From: Burkholderiaceae bacterium
Lineage (GTDB): Bacteria > Pseudomonadota > Gammaproteobacteria > Burkholderiales > Burkholderiaceae_C
Direction: 5' to 3'
DNA: 64,000 nt
Assembly (NCBI GenBank): GCA_024235915.1
Contig: JACKLO010000019.1
Coordinates: 1-64,000 of the forward strand
The translations under genes were made by a program, and so were the position numbers. Below are positions 18,179-26,027 of the stretch, in pieces. How positions within the stretch are numbered: position 1 is the stretch's first letter; each line of letters begins with the position of its first letter. Below the pieces are notes generated by a model that was not told where the DNA came from, made no database searches, and worked only from the letters and a program-made list of their open reading frames with translations.

Positions 18179-18864
18179 CAGGCGGGCTCCGTGCCTTCGG
18201 GCGCGGCGGCGGCTGGCGGGCGGTACTGCAGCACCATCTGCCGCAGGTCGTGCGCAAAGCCTTCCAGCTCCGCCTCGCTGGCAGCGATCCACTGGCCGAA
18301 GAGGTTGTAGGCCAGCACCGCCGGCACCGCCACCGCGATGCCAGCGGCGGTCATGATGAGCGCCTCGCCAATGGGCGCGGCCACCTGGTCGATGCCGAAC
18401 TGTCCCGCACCGGCGATGCCCACCAGCGCGTGGTAGACGCCCCAGACGGTGCCGAACAGGCCGACGAAGGGTGCCGTGCTGCCCACCGAGGCCAGCAGCA
18501 CCTGGCCGAACTGCAGGTGCGCCAGGCCGCGGTGCAGGGCATCCCGCAGGCGGCGCGTCAGCTGGTCCTCGCGGGCGCCGTTGGCTTCCAGTGAACCGCG
18601 CGTCGGCGCCGCCACCGCGGCGTCGAACAAGGGCAGCAGCACGCGCTCGCGGTCGAGCGAAGACAGGCGCTTGCGACCATCGGCCAGATTGGCCCCGGCC
18701 CAGAACGTGGGCACGGCCCGGGCAATGTCGCGCGCGGCACGCCGCAGGACCCAGCCCTTCCACAGGATGACGACCCAGGCGCCCACCGACATGGCCAGCA
18801 GCAGGCCCGCCACCGCGGCACCCACGGCGTCGGTCGACGCCCAGAAAGCCTGCCAGCCTGCCAT
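18178..18864 (-). CDS. exbB: MotA/TolQ/ExbB-family proton channel protein
   Basis: A 228-residue protein with three membrane helices: ~18-38 (AVAGLLLAMSVGAWVVILWK), ~115-140 (LLASVGSTAPFVGLFGTVWG) and ~160-185 (LIMTAAGIAVAVPAVLAYNL). The two later segments carry the MotA/TolQ/ExbB signature. It forms the pentameric channel with ExbD. The stop overlaps the exbD start; dapB lies 14 bp upstream. Position between dapB and leuS, rather than beside tonB, is typical of many Burkholderiales. Confidence 0.92.
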   Translation of the reverse strand: MAGWQAFWASTDAVGAAVAGLLLAMSVGAWVVILWKGWVLRRAARDIARAVPTFWAGANLADGRKRLSSLDRERVLLPLFDAAVAAPTRGSLEANGAREDQLTRRLRDALHRGLAHLQFGQVLLASVGSTAPFVGLFGTVWGVYHALVGIAGAGQFGIDQVAAPIGEALIMTAAGIAVAVPAVLAYNLFGQWIAASEAELEGFAHDLRQMVLQYRPPAAAAPEGTEPA

Positions 18865-18878
18865 GCCGATGACCGCGG

Positions 18879-19676
18879 TCAGCGCAGGCCGAGCACGTCG
18901 GCCATGTCGTAGAGGCCGGGCGCGCGGCTTTCCAGGAAATGCGCCGCGCGCAGGCTGCCCTGCGCGTAGCCCTGGCGGCTGTTGCTGCGGTGCGCGATCT
19001 CGATGCGTTCGCCGGTGCCGAGGAACAGCACCTGGTGGTCACCGACCACGTCGCCGCCGCGCACGGTGGCAAAACCGATGCTGCCGGTGGCGCGTTCGCC
19101 GGTGTGGCCTTCGCGGGCGTAGACGGCGCAGTCCTTCAGCGTCTTGCCCTGCGCCGCGGCGATGGCCTCGCCCATGGCCAGCGCGGTGCCGCTGGGCGCG
19201 TCGACCTTGTGCTTGTGGTGGGCCTCGACGATCTCCACGTCGTAGCCGGTGGCCAGGGCCTTGGCGGCCATCTCCAGCAGCTTGATGGTGACGTTGACGC
19301 CGACGCTCATGTTGGCGGCGAAGACGATGGGGATCTCCCGCGCCGCCGCGGCGATGGCGGCCTTGCCGGTGTCGTCGAAGCCGGTGGTGCCGATGACCAG
19401 GCGCACCCCGGCGGCGCGGCAGGCCGCCAGATGGGCCAGCGTGCCCTCGGGCCGTGTGAAGTCGATCAGCACGTCGGCGCCGGCCAGGCCGTGGGCCAGG
19501 TCGGCGGTGATGACCACGCCACAGGGGCGACCGAGGTACGCGGCTGCGTCCTCGCCGAGGGCGGGGCTGGTGGCGTGGTCCAGCGCGCCACTGAGCGTGT
19601 CGCCCGGGCTGGCGAGAACGGCCTCGATCAGCATGCGGCCCATGCGGCCGGAGGCGCCGGCAATGCAGAACTTCAT
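18879..19676 (-). CDS. dapB: 4-hydroxy-tetrahydrodipicolinate reductase
   Basis: A 265-residue DapB of the diaminopimelate/lysine pathway, reducing 4-hydroxy-tetrahydrodipicolinate with NAD(P)H. The N-terminal nucleotide motif is GASGRMGRML, followed by DVLIDFTRPEG and IGTTGFDD. The substrate signature EAHHKHKVDAPSGTAL contains the catalytic His and Lys. Length is standard. It is between bamE (29 bp upstream) and exbB (14 bp downstream), all on one strand. Confidence 0.97.
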   Translation of the reverse strand: MKFCIAGASGRMGRMLIEAVLASPGDTLSGALDHATSPALGEDAAAYLGRPCGVVITADLAHGLAGADVLIDFTRPEGTLAHLAACRAAGVRLVIGTTGFDDTGKAAIAAAAREIPIVFAANMSVGVNVTIKLLEMAAKALATGYDVEIVEAHHKHKVDAPSGTALAMGEAIAAAQGKTLKDCAVYAREGHTGERATGSIGFATVRGGDVVGDHQVLFLGTGERIEIAHRSNSRQGYAQGSLRAAHFLESRAPGLYDMADVLGLR

Positions 19677-19705
19677 CGGCGTGTCAGGTGGTCGCGCTCA
19701 GGCGG

Positions 19706-20221
19706 TCACTCGCCTTCGAGCGGCGGGTACGGCCGCACCGGGCCGCTGGGCTCGGCGGCCGGGGCGGCCTTGGGCGTGGGCTTGGGCAGCGCGGCGCGCT
19801 CCTCGTCGGTGAGCTCGAGCTTGCGCTCCGCGAACTTGCCTTCCTTCGTGATCGACGAGACGAACTGCTGCTCGGTGGGCAGTTCGCCGGCGTCAATGCT
19901 GGCCAGCGTGTCACCATCGAAACGCAGCACGATGTTGCGCCGCTGCGGCGCCTGCCCCTGGCGTTCGATGACGAAGAGGTAGTCCCAGCGGTTGCCGTGG
20001 AAGGTGTCGGTCAGCAGCGGCGTGCCCAGCAGTTCGCGCACCTGGCGTCGGTTGAGCCCGGGACGCACACGCGCCATCTGCTCCTGCGTGATCACGTTGC
20101 CCTGCACCAGTTCCATGCGGTAGGGCGTGACGAGGCCGAACAAGGTCTGGCTGGTCTGCAACTGCGATGCGCAGCCTGTCAGGGCCAGGACCACCGCGGA
20201 GGACAACAGGATTCGGATCAT
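19706..20221 (-). CDS. bamE: Outer-membrane assembly lipoprotein BamE
   Basis: A 171-residue SmpA/OmlA lipoprotein of the BAM complex. Signal peptide and lipobox end at Cys17 (ALTGCASQL). The conserved core is VITQEQMARVRPGLNRRQVR, then LLGTPLLTDTFHGNRWDYLF. Residues ~140-171 add a proline-rich tail (PKPTPKAAPAAEPSGPVRPY) beyond the E. coli length, common in betaproteobacteria. It is divergent from fur, an arrangement conserved in Burkholderiales, and leads the minus-strand run bamE-dapB-exbB-exbD-leuS-lptE-holA. Confidence 0.95.
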   Translation of the reverse strand: MIRILLSSAVVLALTGCASQLQTSQTLFGLVTPYRMELVQGNVITQEQMARVRPGLNRRQVRELLGTPLLTDTFHGNRWDYLFVIERQGQAPQRRNIVLRFDGDTLASIDAGELPTEQQFVSSITKEGKFAERKLELTDEERAALPKPTPKAAPAAEPSGPVRPYPPLEGE

Positions 20222-20319
20222 GGATTCCCCGCATGCATCGCGGGGATGCGCCGGCGGGCTGGCTATGATCGGTTCATTCTAGCGGGCCGCTGCCCGCCGG
20301 GCTGCCCGTGAGAACCGTC

Positions 20320-20751
20320 ATGACGCACGTCGAAGAACTCAAGAGCAGCGGCCTCAAGGCCACGCTGCCCCGCATCAAGATCCTGGAGGTCTTCCAGCAG
20401 GCCGAGCGCCGCCACATGACGGCCGAGGATGTGTTCAAGGCGCTGCTGGCGGACGGCTCCGACATCGGCCTGGCCACCGTCTACCGCGTGCTGATGCAGT
20501 TCGAGCAGGCCGGCCTGCTGTCGCGCAGCAACTTCGAATCGGGCAAATCAGTCTTCGAACTCAACGAGGGCCAGCACCACGACCACCTCGTGTGCCTGAA
20601 CTGCGGCCGCGTCGAGGAATTCTTCGACCCCGAGATCGAAGCCCGCCAACGGGCCGTGGCCGAAACGCGGGGTTTCCAACTGCAGGAACACTCGCTGGCG
20701 CTGTACGCCAACTGCACCAAGACCGACTGCGCGCACCGCGGGTCGCGATAG
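20320..20751 (+). CDS. fur: Ferric uptake regulator
   Basis: A 143-residue Fur repressor. The N-terminal winged helix (LKSSGLKATLPRIKILEVFQ) precedes the metal-sensing region with HHDHLVCLNCGRVEEF, which supplies His/Glu ligands and the CxxC zinc motif. The ATG at 20320 gives the conserved MTHVEELKSSGLKAT start; a GTG at 20308 would add four residues. It controls iron uptake genes with Fe(II) as co-repressor. The nearby exbBD genes are typical Fur targets, but no Fur box was identified with confidence. A TATGAT hexamer at 20264-20269 may be its -10. Confidence 0.95.
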   Translation: MTHVEELKSSGLKATLPRIKILEVFQQAERRHMTAEDVFKALLADGSDIGLATVYRVLMQFEQAGLLSRSNFESGKSVFELNEGQHHDHLVCLNCGRVEEFFDPEIEARQRAVAETRGFQLQEHSLALYANCTKTDCAHRGSR

Positions 20752-20770
20752 TGTGGGCCAAGGCCGCGGC

Positions 20771-21730
20771 TCAGTTGAGCGGGTCGCCCTTTTCCATGGC
20801 GCGCTGGTGGCGCGCCACGAATTCCTGGTAGGTGTCGATGCCGCGCAATTGCAGCACGGTGTTGCGCACGGCCGCTTCCACCAGCACCGCCAGGTTGCGG
20901 CCCGCGTCCACGGCGATGACCACCTTGCGCACCGGGATGCCCAGCACCTCCTCGAACAGCGGCTCGTAGGGCAGACGCTCGAACTCGCGCTCCATCGTCT
21001 CCTTGCGCACCAGGTGCACGATGAGTTGCAGGCGCATCTTCCGCCGCACCGCGGTCTCGCCGAAGATGGCCTTGATGTCCAGCAGACCGATGCCGCGCAC
21101 CTCCAGCAGGTTCAGCAGCAGTTCCGGGCAGCGGCCTTCGAGGGCTGTCTGGCTGATGCGGTAGATGTCCACCGCATCGTCGGCCACCAGGCCATGGCCG
21201 CGGCTGATCAGTTCCAGGCCGAGCTCGCTCTTGCCCAGGCCCGACTCACCCGTGAGCAGCACACCCAGGCCCAGGATGTCCATGAAGACGCCATGGCGCG
21301 TGGTGCGGTCGGCGAACAGGCGCGCCAGCCAGCCGCGCACGACGTCGATGGTGTGGCCGGCGGACTCCGCGGTGACGAACAGCGGGATTTCGGCACGGTC
21401 GCAGATGGCCACCAGACGGTCGGGCGGCACCTCGCCGTCGGCGACGATGATCACCGGGGGCTCCAGCGTGACGATGCGCGAGATGCGCCGCTCCTGGTCT
21501 TCGGGCGACGAGGCGTGCAGGTACGCGACCTCGCGCTCACCGACGATCTGGACGCGGTAGGGATGGATGTAGTTGAGGTAGCCGACCAGGTCGGCGGCCG
21601 AGCGGGCATCGCGCACGGCGGTCTCGTCGAAACGGCGATCAGGCTGGGCGTGACCGGCCACCCACTCCCAGCGCAGCGCAGCGCGGTGCTGTTCGAAGAG
21701 CGCCTCGGCGCTCATCGAGGTGGGTTTCAT
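20771..21730 (-). CDS. hprK: HPr kinase/phosphorylase
   Basis: A 319-residue bifunctional enzyme that phosphorylates or dephosphorylates a seryl residue of HPr. The Walker A P-loop is GESGLGKS at residues 161-168, with the capping loop ISRGHGLVADDAVDI behind it. The HprK signature EVRGIGLLDIKAIFG follows. The ATG at 21730 gives MKPTSM; an ATG five codons in is the alternative. It is downstream of ptsN (31 bp). In proteobacteria without sugar PTS permeases this kinase is part of a regulatory PTS controlling carbon/nitrogen balance and envelope functions. Confidence 0.95.
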   Translation of the reverse strand: MKPTSMSAEALFEQHRAALRWEWVAGHAQPDRRFDETAVRDARSAADLVGYLNYIHPYRVQIVGEREVAYLHASSPEDQERRISRIVTLEPPVIIVADGEVPPDRLVAICDRAEIPLFVTAESAGHTIDVVRGWLARLFADRTTRHGVFMDILGLGVLLTGESGLGKSELGLELISRGHGLVADDAVDIYRISQTALEGRCPELLLNLLEVRGIGLLDIKAIFGETAVRRKMRLQLIVHLVRKETMEREFERLPYEPLFEEVLGIPVRKVVIAVDAGRNLAVLVEAAVRNTVLQLRGIDTYQEFVARHQRAMEKGDPLN

Positions 21731-21761
21731 GGCGCGGACGGCCGGTTGCCGCCGTTGGGCA

Positions 21762-22232
21762 TCACGCCACCGACTTCAGCGGTTCCCAGTCGGAGATCAG
21801 CTTGTGCACGCCGGCCGCGTCGGCCTCGGTCTTCAGGCGCTCGCGCAGGTCACGGTCGGAGAGCATCTCGGCGATCTCCGACAGGATCTCCAGGTGGCGC
21901 TGGGTCGCCGCCTCGGGCACGAGCAGGAAGATCAGCAGCATCACCGGCTCGTCGTCCGGCGCGTCGAACGGAATGGGCTGCTGCACGCGCAGCACGGCTG
22001 CCAGGGGGTTCTTCAGCCCCTTGATGCGCCCGTGCGGGATGGCCACGCCGTGGCCCAACCCGGTGGAGCCCAGGCGCTCGCGCGCAAAGAGGTTGTCGGT
22101 GACGGTGCTGCGGGCAATGGCGTGCAGGTTCTCGAACAGCAGGCCGGCATGCTCGAAGACGCGCTTCTTGCTGCTCGCGTCCACGTTCACCAGCACGTTG
22201 CCTTCCGGCAGGATGGCGGCAAGACGATTCAT
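21762..22232 (-). CDS. ptsN: Nitrogen-PTS EIIA protein
   Basis: A 156-residue PTS EIIA-Ntr. The phosphorylated histidine is H67 within GLGHGVAIPHGRI, the PTS_EIIA_2 signature. The C-terminal half, VMLLIFLLVPEAATQRHLEI, is also typical. The ATG at 22232 gives the standard start MNRLAAILPEGNVLV. It receives phosphate through the Ntr branch and regulates potassium transport, phosphate sensing and other systems in relatives. It is expressed with hprK and separated from hpf by ~190 bp that include a terminator and a candidate promoter. Confidence 0.95.
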   Translation of the reverse strand: MNRLAAILPEGNVLVNVDASSKKRVFEHAGLLFENLHAIARSTVTDNLFARERLGSTGLGHGVAIPHGRIKGLKNPLAAVLRVQQPIPFDAPDDEPVMLLIFLLVPEAATQRHLEILSEIAEMLSDRDLRERLKTEADAAGVHKLISDWEPLKSVA

Positions 22233-22283
22233 GGGGTCGGTGATGCGTGCGCCACCGCAGGCCTTGTTGACAAGTGGACTGGA

Positions 22284-22312
22284 ATTATAGGAATCGAGGC
22301 CGGGCGCTTGTG
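22284..22312 (-). promoter_or_regulatory. Candidate ptsN-hprK promoter
   Basis: A perfect TATAAT reads on the minus strand from 22289 to 22284, about 50 bp before the ptsN ATG. The -35 position (around 22307-22312) is weak (CACAAG). It lies downstream of the hpf terminator, which makes a separate promoter for ptsN-hprK plausible. Confidence 0.4.
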
Positions 22313-22369
22313 TGCACTGCACCACCGATGTCGGTGGAAGTCAACGTCGGCGCGGCGCGGCCACAACAG

Positions 22370-22405
22370 TGACAGAAAAAGGAAAGCGGCCCGAAGGCCG
22401 CACGC
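22370..22405 (-). terminator. Rho-independent terminator after hpf
   Basis: On the minus strand, GCGGCC TTCG GGCCGC forms a six-pair GC stem with a stable UUCG tetraloop (22401-22386). It is followed at once by a T-rich tail, TTTCCTTTTT. It sits 18 bp past the hpf stop and before ptsN, so hpf and ptsN-hprK are probably separate transcription units or only partly read through. Confidence 0.85.
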
Positions 22406-22423
22406 AGAAAAGGGGGAAGGCGG

Positions 22424-22765
22424 TCAGGACAACTCGGCACCCATCCGCTTGGCGGACTGATGGTGGTGGTCCTGCAGGCGGTCCTTGTGGCGGACGACCT
22501 GGCGGTCGAGCTTGTCCATCAGCTGGTCGATGGCGGCGTACAAGTCCTCGTGGGACTGTTCGACGAAGATGTCCCGCCCTTTGACGTGCAGGGTCACTTC
22601 GGCCTTCTGCCGTCGTTCCTTCTCCTTCAGCTTCTCCACGGTCAGCAGCACGGTCACATCGACCACCTGGTCGAAATGGCGCGTCACCCGATCAAGTTTT
22701 GTGAGCACATACTCTCGCAGAGCTGGCGTCACTTCGAGATGGTGTCCGCTGATCGTCAGGTTCAT
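22424..22765 (-). CDS. hpf: Ribosome hibernation-promoting factor (short form)
   Basis: A 113-residue member of the HPF/RaiA family. The fold is evident in MNLTISGHHLEVTPALREYV at the N-terminus and VTLHVKGRDIFVEQSHEDLYAAIDQLMDKL in the middle. It binds the 30S subunit and promotes 100S or inactive 70S ribosomes in stationary phase. In most Burkholderiales it lies just downstream of rpoN; here the upstream neighbour is instead a divergent amidohydrolase gene and rpoN is absent. Confidence 0.93.
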   Translation of the reverse strand: MNLTISGHHLEVTPALREYVLTKLDRVTRHFDQVVDVTVLLTVEKLKEKERRQKAEVTLHVKGRDIFVEQSHEDLYAAIDQLMDKLDRQVVRHKDRLQDHHHQSAKRMGAELS

Positions 22766-22953
22766 CAGGGCTTCCTTTCAAGTCTTGGGGGTCTTGAGCC
22801 GGGCCTTCTGTCAAGCAGCCCGACAGACCCAGTGTGCGCCCGAAGCATCCCCGTGACAAGCTTGTGAAAAGCCGCCATTCGAGGCAGGATGCACGGATTG
22901 GCGGTAAGGTCCCCACCTGCCCTGAACGGGCTTGCGCCGGGAGTCTGAAGGCC

Positions 22954-23844
22954 ATGTTCGACCCGCTGTTCCACCGCGTGCGGCGCGCTCGCCAGCCGGC
23001 GTGCCGAGCCGCGTGGGTTGGCGCCTCGAGCCTTGTCATCGGCGCGGTGGCGCTGTCGTTGCCGGCCCTGGCTGCTGGCCCGCTGCCGATCTTCGACGCC
23101 CACCTGCACTACAGCCACGATGCCTGGGACCAGTTGCCGCCAGTGCGCGCGGCAGCGCTGTTGCGGGAGGCCGGGCTGAAGGCGGCCCTGGTGTCCAGCA
23201 GCAGCGATGAAGGGACCCAGCAGCTCTTCGCCGCGGCGCCTGATCTCGTGCTGCCGGCGCTGCGCCCATACCGCCAGCGTGGCGAGCTGGGCACCTGGAT
23301 GCACGACCCGACGGTGATCCCGTACCTGGAGGACCGTCTGCGCCGCTTCCGCTATGTGGCGATCGGCGAGTTCCACGCCTACGGCGACCAGGCCGACACA
23401 CCGGTGATGCGGCGCGTCGTGCAACTCGCGCGCGAGCATGGGTTGTATCTGCACGCGCACGGCGATGCCGATGCCGTCGAACGGCAGTTCCGTCAGGATC
23501 CGCAGGCACGCATCCTCTGGGCCCATGCGGGTTTCGACGCGCCAGATCGTGTGGCCGAGATGCTGCGCCGTCACCCCAACCTGTGGTGCGACCTGGCCTT
23601 TCGCAGCGACCATGCCGTTGGCGGCAAGGTCGACCCGGCCTGGCGTGCCGTCTTCAGGGCCCATCCCGACCGTTTCCTCGTCGGCACCGACACCTTCACC
23701 CCGGAACGCTGGCACTACGTCGGTCCGCATGCGCAGTTCAGCCGCGATTGGCTGGCCGACCTGCCGCCGGCGGTGGCCGAGCAGATTGCCTGGAAGAACG
23801 GCGAGCGCCTGTTCGGCGCCCTGCGCGCCGCGCTTCAGCGGTGA
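22954..23844 (+). CDS. Secreted amidohydrolase-family (TIM-barrel) protein
   Basis: A 296-residue protein. Residues ~20-41 look like a signal peptide (SSLVIGAVALSLPALA, then AG), so the enzyme is probably periplasmic. The mature part starts PIFDAHLHYS, the HxH metal motif of the amidohydrolase_2 group. Further metal-ligand candidates are HAHGD, WAHAGF and a late GTDTF aspartate. The substrate is unknown. Its stop overlaps the next gene's GTG (GTGA at 23841), so it is coupled with the YtkA-like protein and the di-heme peroxidase that follow. Confidence 0.8.
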   Translation: MFDPLFHRVRRARQPACRAAWVGASSLVIGAVALSLPALAAGPLPIFDAHLHYSHDAWDQLPPVRAAALLREAGLKAALVSSSSDEGTQQLFAAAPDLVLPALRPYRQRGELGTWMHDPTVIPYLEDRLRRFRYVAIGEFHAYGDQADTPVMRRVVQLAREHGLYLHAHGDADAVERQFRQDPQARILWAHAGFDAPDRVAEMLRRHPNLWCDLAFRSDHAVGGKVDPAWRAVFRAHPDRFLVGTDTFTPERWHYVGPHAQFSRDWLADLPPAVAEQIAWKNGERLFGALRAALQR

Positions 23845-24248
23845 ACCGCACCGCCGACACGCTGCTGGCCCTGTGCGTGGCTGCGGCTGGGGCGTCGGCG
23901 GCCTCAGCGGCGGCCTGTCCGTTGCAGCCCGGTGATGGTCAGCACCTGACGGGCGACGGCGTCACGCTGGCCTGGCAGGTGATCAATCGCCGCCACGTGC
24001 CGCTGGCCGAACCGTTTGCGCTGCTGGTGATGCTGTGCCCGACGCAGGCGCGCCTGGTGGGCGTGGACGCCACCATGCCTGCGCACCGCCATGGCATGAA
24101 CTACCGCCCTTCGCTGCAGGCGCTGGGCGAAGGGCGCTGGCGGGTCCAGGGCTTGCTGTGGCACATGGCCGGCACCTGGTCCTTGCGCCTGGACGTGGCG
24201 TTGGACGAGCGCCCCCAGGTGCTGCGCCAGGACGTCGTGTTGCCGTGA
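23841..24248 (+). CDS. Secreted FixH/YtkA-like protein
   Basis: A 135-residue exported protein (hydrophobic leader ending ASAASAA, then CPLQPGD). The beta-sandwich carries the YtkA/FixH-type motif VDATMPAHRHGMNYRPSLQA followed by GRWRVQGLLWHMAGTWSLRL. The HRHGM cluster could bind copper or another metal, as in CopC-related folds, but this is inference. The start is GTG inside a GTGA overlap with the amidohydrolase gene, and its own stop overlaps the GTG of the peroxidase gene. The three genes must be translated together. Confidence 0.75.
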   Translation: MNRTADTLLALCVAAAGASAASAAACPLQPGDGQHLTGDGVTLAWQVINRRHVPLAEPFALLVMLCPTQARLVGVDATMPAHRHGMNYRPSLQALGEGRWRVQGLLWHMAGTWSLRLDVALDERPQVLRQDVVLP

Positions 24249-25351
24249 AGGCCTGGCCCCTTGCGGTGGCAGCGTTGCTGCTGGCCATCGGCGCCGACGC
24301 CGTGGCCGACAGCCACCTGCTGGACTTCAGCCCTGCCGAACGTGCGGCCATCGTTGCCCATGGCCCCTGGCCGCCGGCGCCCGTCGCCGACCCGAGCCAT
24401 CGGGCGTTCGCCGATCCTGCGGCCGCCGCGCTCGGTCAGCGCCTGTTCTTCGACCTCAGCCTGTCCGCCAGCGGCCGCGTGAGCTGCGCCAGCTGTCACC
24501 TGCCGGGACAGGCCTTTCAGGACGGACGGGCGGTGGCCCAAGGGCAGGGCCAGGGTGCGCGCAACACGCCAAGCCTGCTGGACGTAGCGGGCCAGCGGTG
24601 GTTCGGCTGGGGTGGCAGCGCCGATTCCTTGTGGGCAGCGAGCCTGCGCGCCTTGCGCGACCCGACCGAGATGGGCGGCGACGAAGCGGCGCTGCAACGC
24701 CGCCTCGGCCGCGAGCCCGCGCTGGGCGCCGTACCGGCGGGCGACGCGCGCCTCGCGGCTGCGGCGAAGGCACTGGCCGCGTTCCAGGCCGGGTTGGTTT
24801 CGGCACGCACGGCGTTTGATGGCTTCCGCGACGCCATGGCTCGCGGTGACGATGCGGCCGCGGCGCGCTACCCGCTGGCCGCTCAGCGCGGCGCCCGGCT
24901 GTTCATCGGCCGCGGGCGATGCAGCCTCTGTCACGCCGGGCCGCGCTTCAGCCACGGTGAATTCGCCGACATCGGTCTGCCCTTCTTCCTGCCCGGCGGC
25001 AGTGTCGACCCCGGGCGCCATGCCGGCCTGCAGGACCTGCTGACCAGCCCGTTCAACCGCCTGGGGCCCCACGCCGACGATGCCGGTGCCAGCGCCGTGG
25101 CCACGCGCCACCTGCGGCGTGAACATCGCCATTTCGGGGAGTTCAGGGTGCCCGGCCTGCGTGGCCTGCGGCAGACCGCCCCCTATTTCCACGCGGGCAG
25201 CGCCGCCACGCTGGCGGACGTGGTGCAGCACTACTCGGCCCTGGATGTGGACCGGCTGCACGCCGACGGTGAACGCATCCTGGTCCCATTGCGGCTGTCT
25301 GCGGACGAGGCGGCCGACCTCGTCGCCTTCCTGGAATCGCTGTCGCCGTAG
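24245..25351 (+). CDS. Di-heme cytochrome c peroxidase (CCP/MauG family)
   Basis: A 368-residue secreted di-heme protein. The leader is AVAALLLAIGADAVA. Heme-binding motifs are C81-A-S-C84-H85 and C226-S-L-C229-H230. The CCP/MauG fold is supported by AALGQRLFFDLSLSASGRVS and VPGLRGLRQTAPYFHAGS. Members reduce hydrogen peroxide in the periplasm or oxidise protein side chains. Assignment to peroxidase versus MauG-like oxidase is not resolved here. The start is GTG in a GTGA overlap with the YtkA-like gene. Confidence 0.88.
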   Translation: MKAWPLAVAALLLAIGADAVADSHLLDFSPAERAAIVAHGPWPPAPVADPSHRAFADPAAAALGQRLFFDLSLSASGRVSCASCHLPGQAFQDGRAVAQGQGQGARNTPSLLDVAGQRWFGWGGSADSLWAASLRALRDPTEMGGDEAALQRRLGREPALGAVPAGDARLAAAAKALAAFQAGLVSARTAFDGFRDAMARGDDAAAARYPLAAQRGARLFIGRGRCSLCHAGPRFSHGEFADIGLPFFLPGGSVDPGRHAGLQDLLTSPFNRLGPHADDAGASAVATRHLRREHRHFGEFRVPGLRGLRQTAPYFHAGSAATLADVVQHYSALDVDRLHADGERILVPLRLSADEAADLVAFLESLSP

Positions 25352-25361
25352 ACTGCGCCGC

Positions 25362-26006
25362 ATGCTCCGCATCGACCTGATCTCCGACGTCGCCTGCCCC
25401 TGGTGTGCCATCGGCCTGGCGGGCCTGCAGCAGGCGCTGGACCAACTCGACGGCGAACTGGCCGTCGAACTGCGTTGCCAGCCCTTCGAACTCAACCCCG
25501 ACATGGGTCCGGAAGGCCGCGACATCGTGGAGTACCTGGGCGAGAAGTACGGCAAGTCACCGCAGGACATCGCGCAGACGCAGGCCATGATTCGGGAACG
25601 TGGCGCGGCCGTGGGCTTCAGCTTCGGCCCCCGCACGCGCACCTGGAACACCTTCGACGCCCACCGTCTGCTGCATTGGGCCGGCCTGCAAGGGGCTGGG
25701 CAGCAACTGGCGCTCAAGCGTTGTCTGCTGCAGGCTTACCACGGCGACGGGCTGAACCCTTCGGACCGTGAAGTGCTGGCCGATGCCGCGCAGAAGGCGG
25801 GTCTGAGCCGTGAAGAGGCCCTGACAGTGCTCGACGATGGCCGCTTTGCCGACGACGTGCGAGCCGCCGAGCGCGAATGGCAGCAAAAGGGCATCCGCGC
25901 CGTGCCGTCGGTGGTGGTGGACGGCCGTCATCTCATCCAGGGTGGGCAGCCGCCTGCGGTGTACCTGCAGGCGCTGCGACAGATCGCCGCGGAAACGGCG
26001 GCCTGA
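25362..26006 (+). CDS. DsbA-family oxidoreductase (FrnE-like)
   Basis: A 214-residue cytoplasmic thioredoxin-fold protein with active site C12-P-W-C15 (SDVACPWCAIG). The FrnE/DsbA-2 layout is clear: FELNPDMGPEGRDI, then FNTFDAHRLLHWA-like segment (here NTFDAHRLLHWAG) and GIRAVPSVVVDGRHLIQGGQ with the cis-proline near VPSVV. No signal peptide. Relatives act as cytoplasmic disulfide oxidoreductases or polyketide enzymes. It lies 10 bp after the peroxidase gene and may share its transcript. Confidence 0.9.
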   Translation: MLRIDLISDVACPWCAIGLAGLQQALDQLDGELAVELRCQPFELNPDMGPEGRDIVEYLGEKYGKSPQDIAQTQAMIRERGAAVGFSFGPRTRTWNTFDAHRLLHWAGLQGAGQQLALKRCLLQAYHGDGLNPSDREVLADAAQKAGLSREEALTVLDDGRFADDVRAAEREWQQKGIRAVPSVVVDGRHLIQGGQPPAVYLQALRQIAAETAA

Positions 26007-26027
26007 CAGCTCGCCGCCGACCACGGC

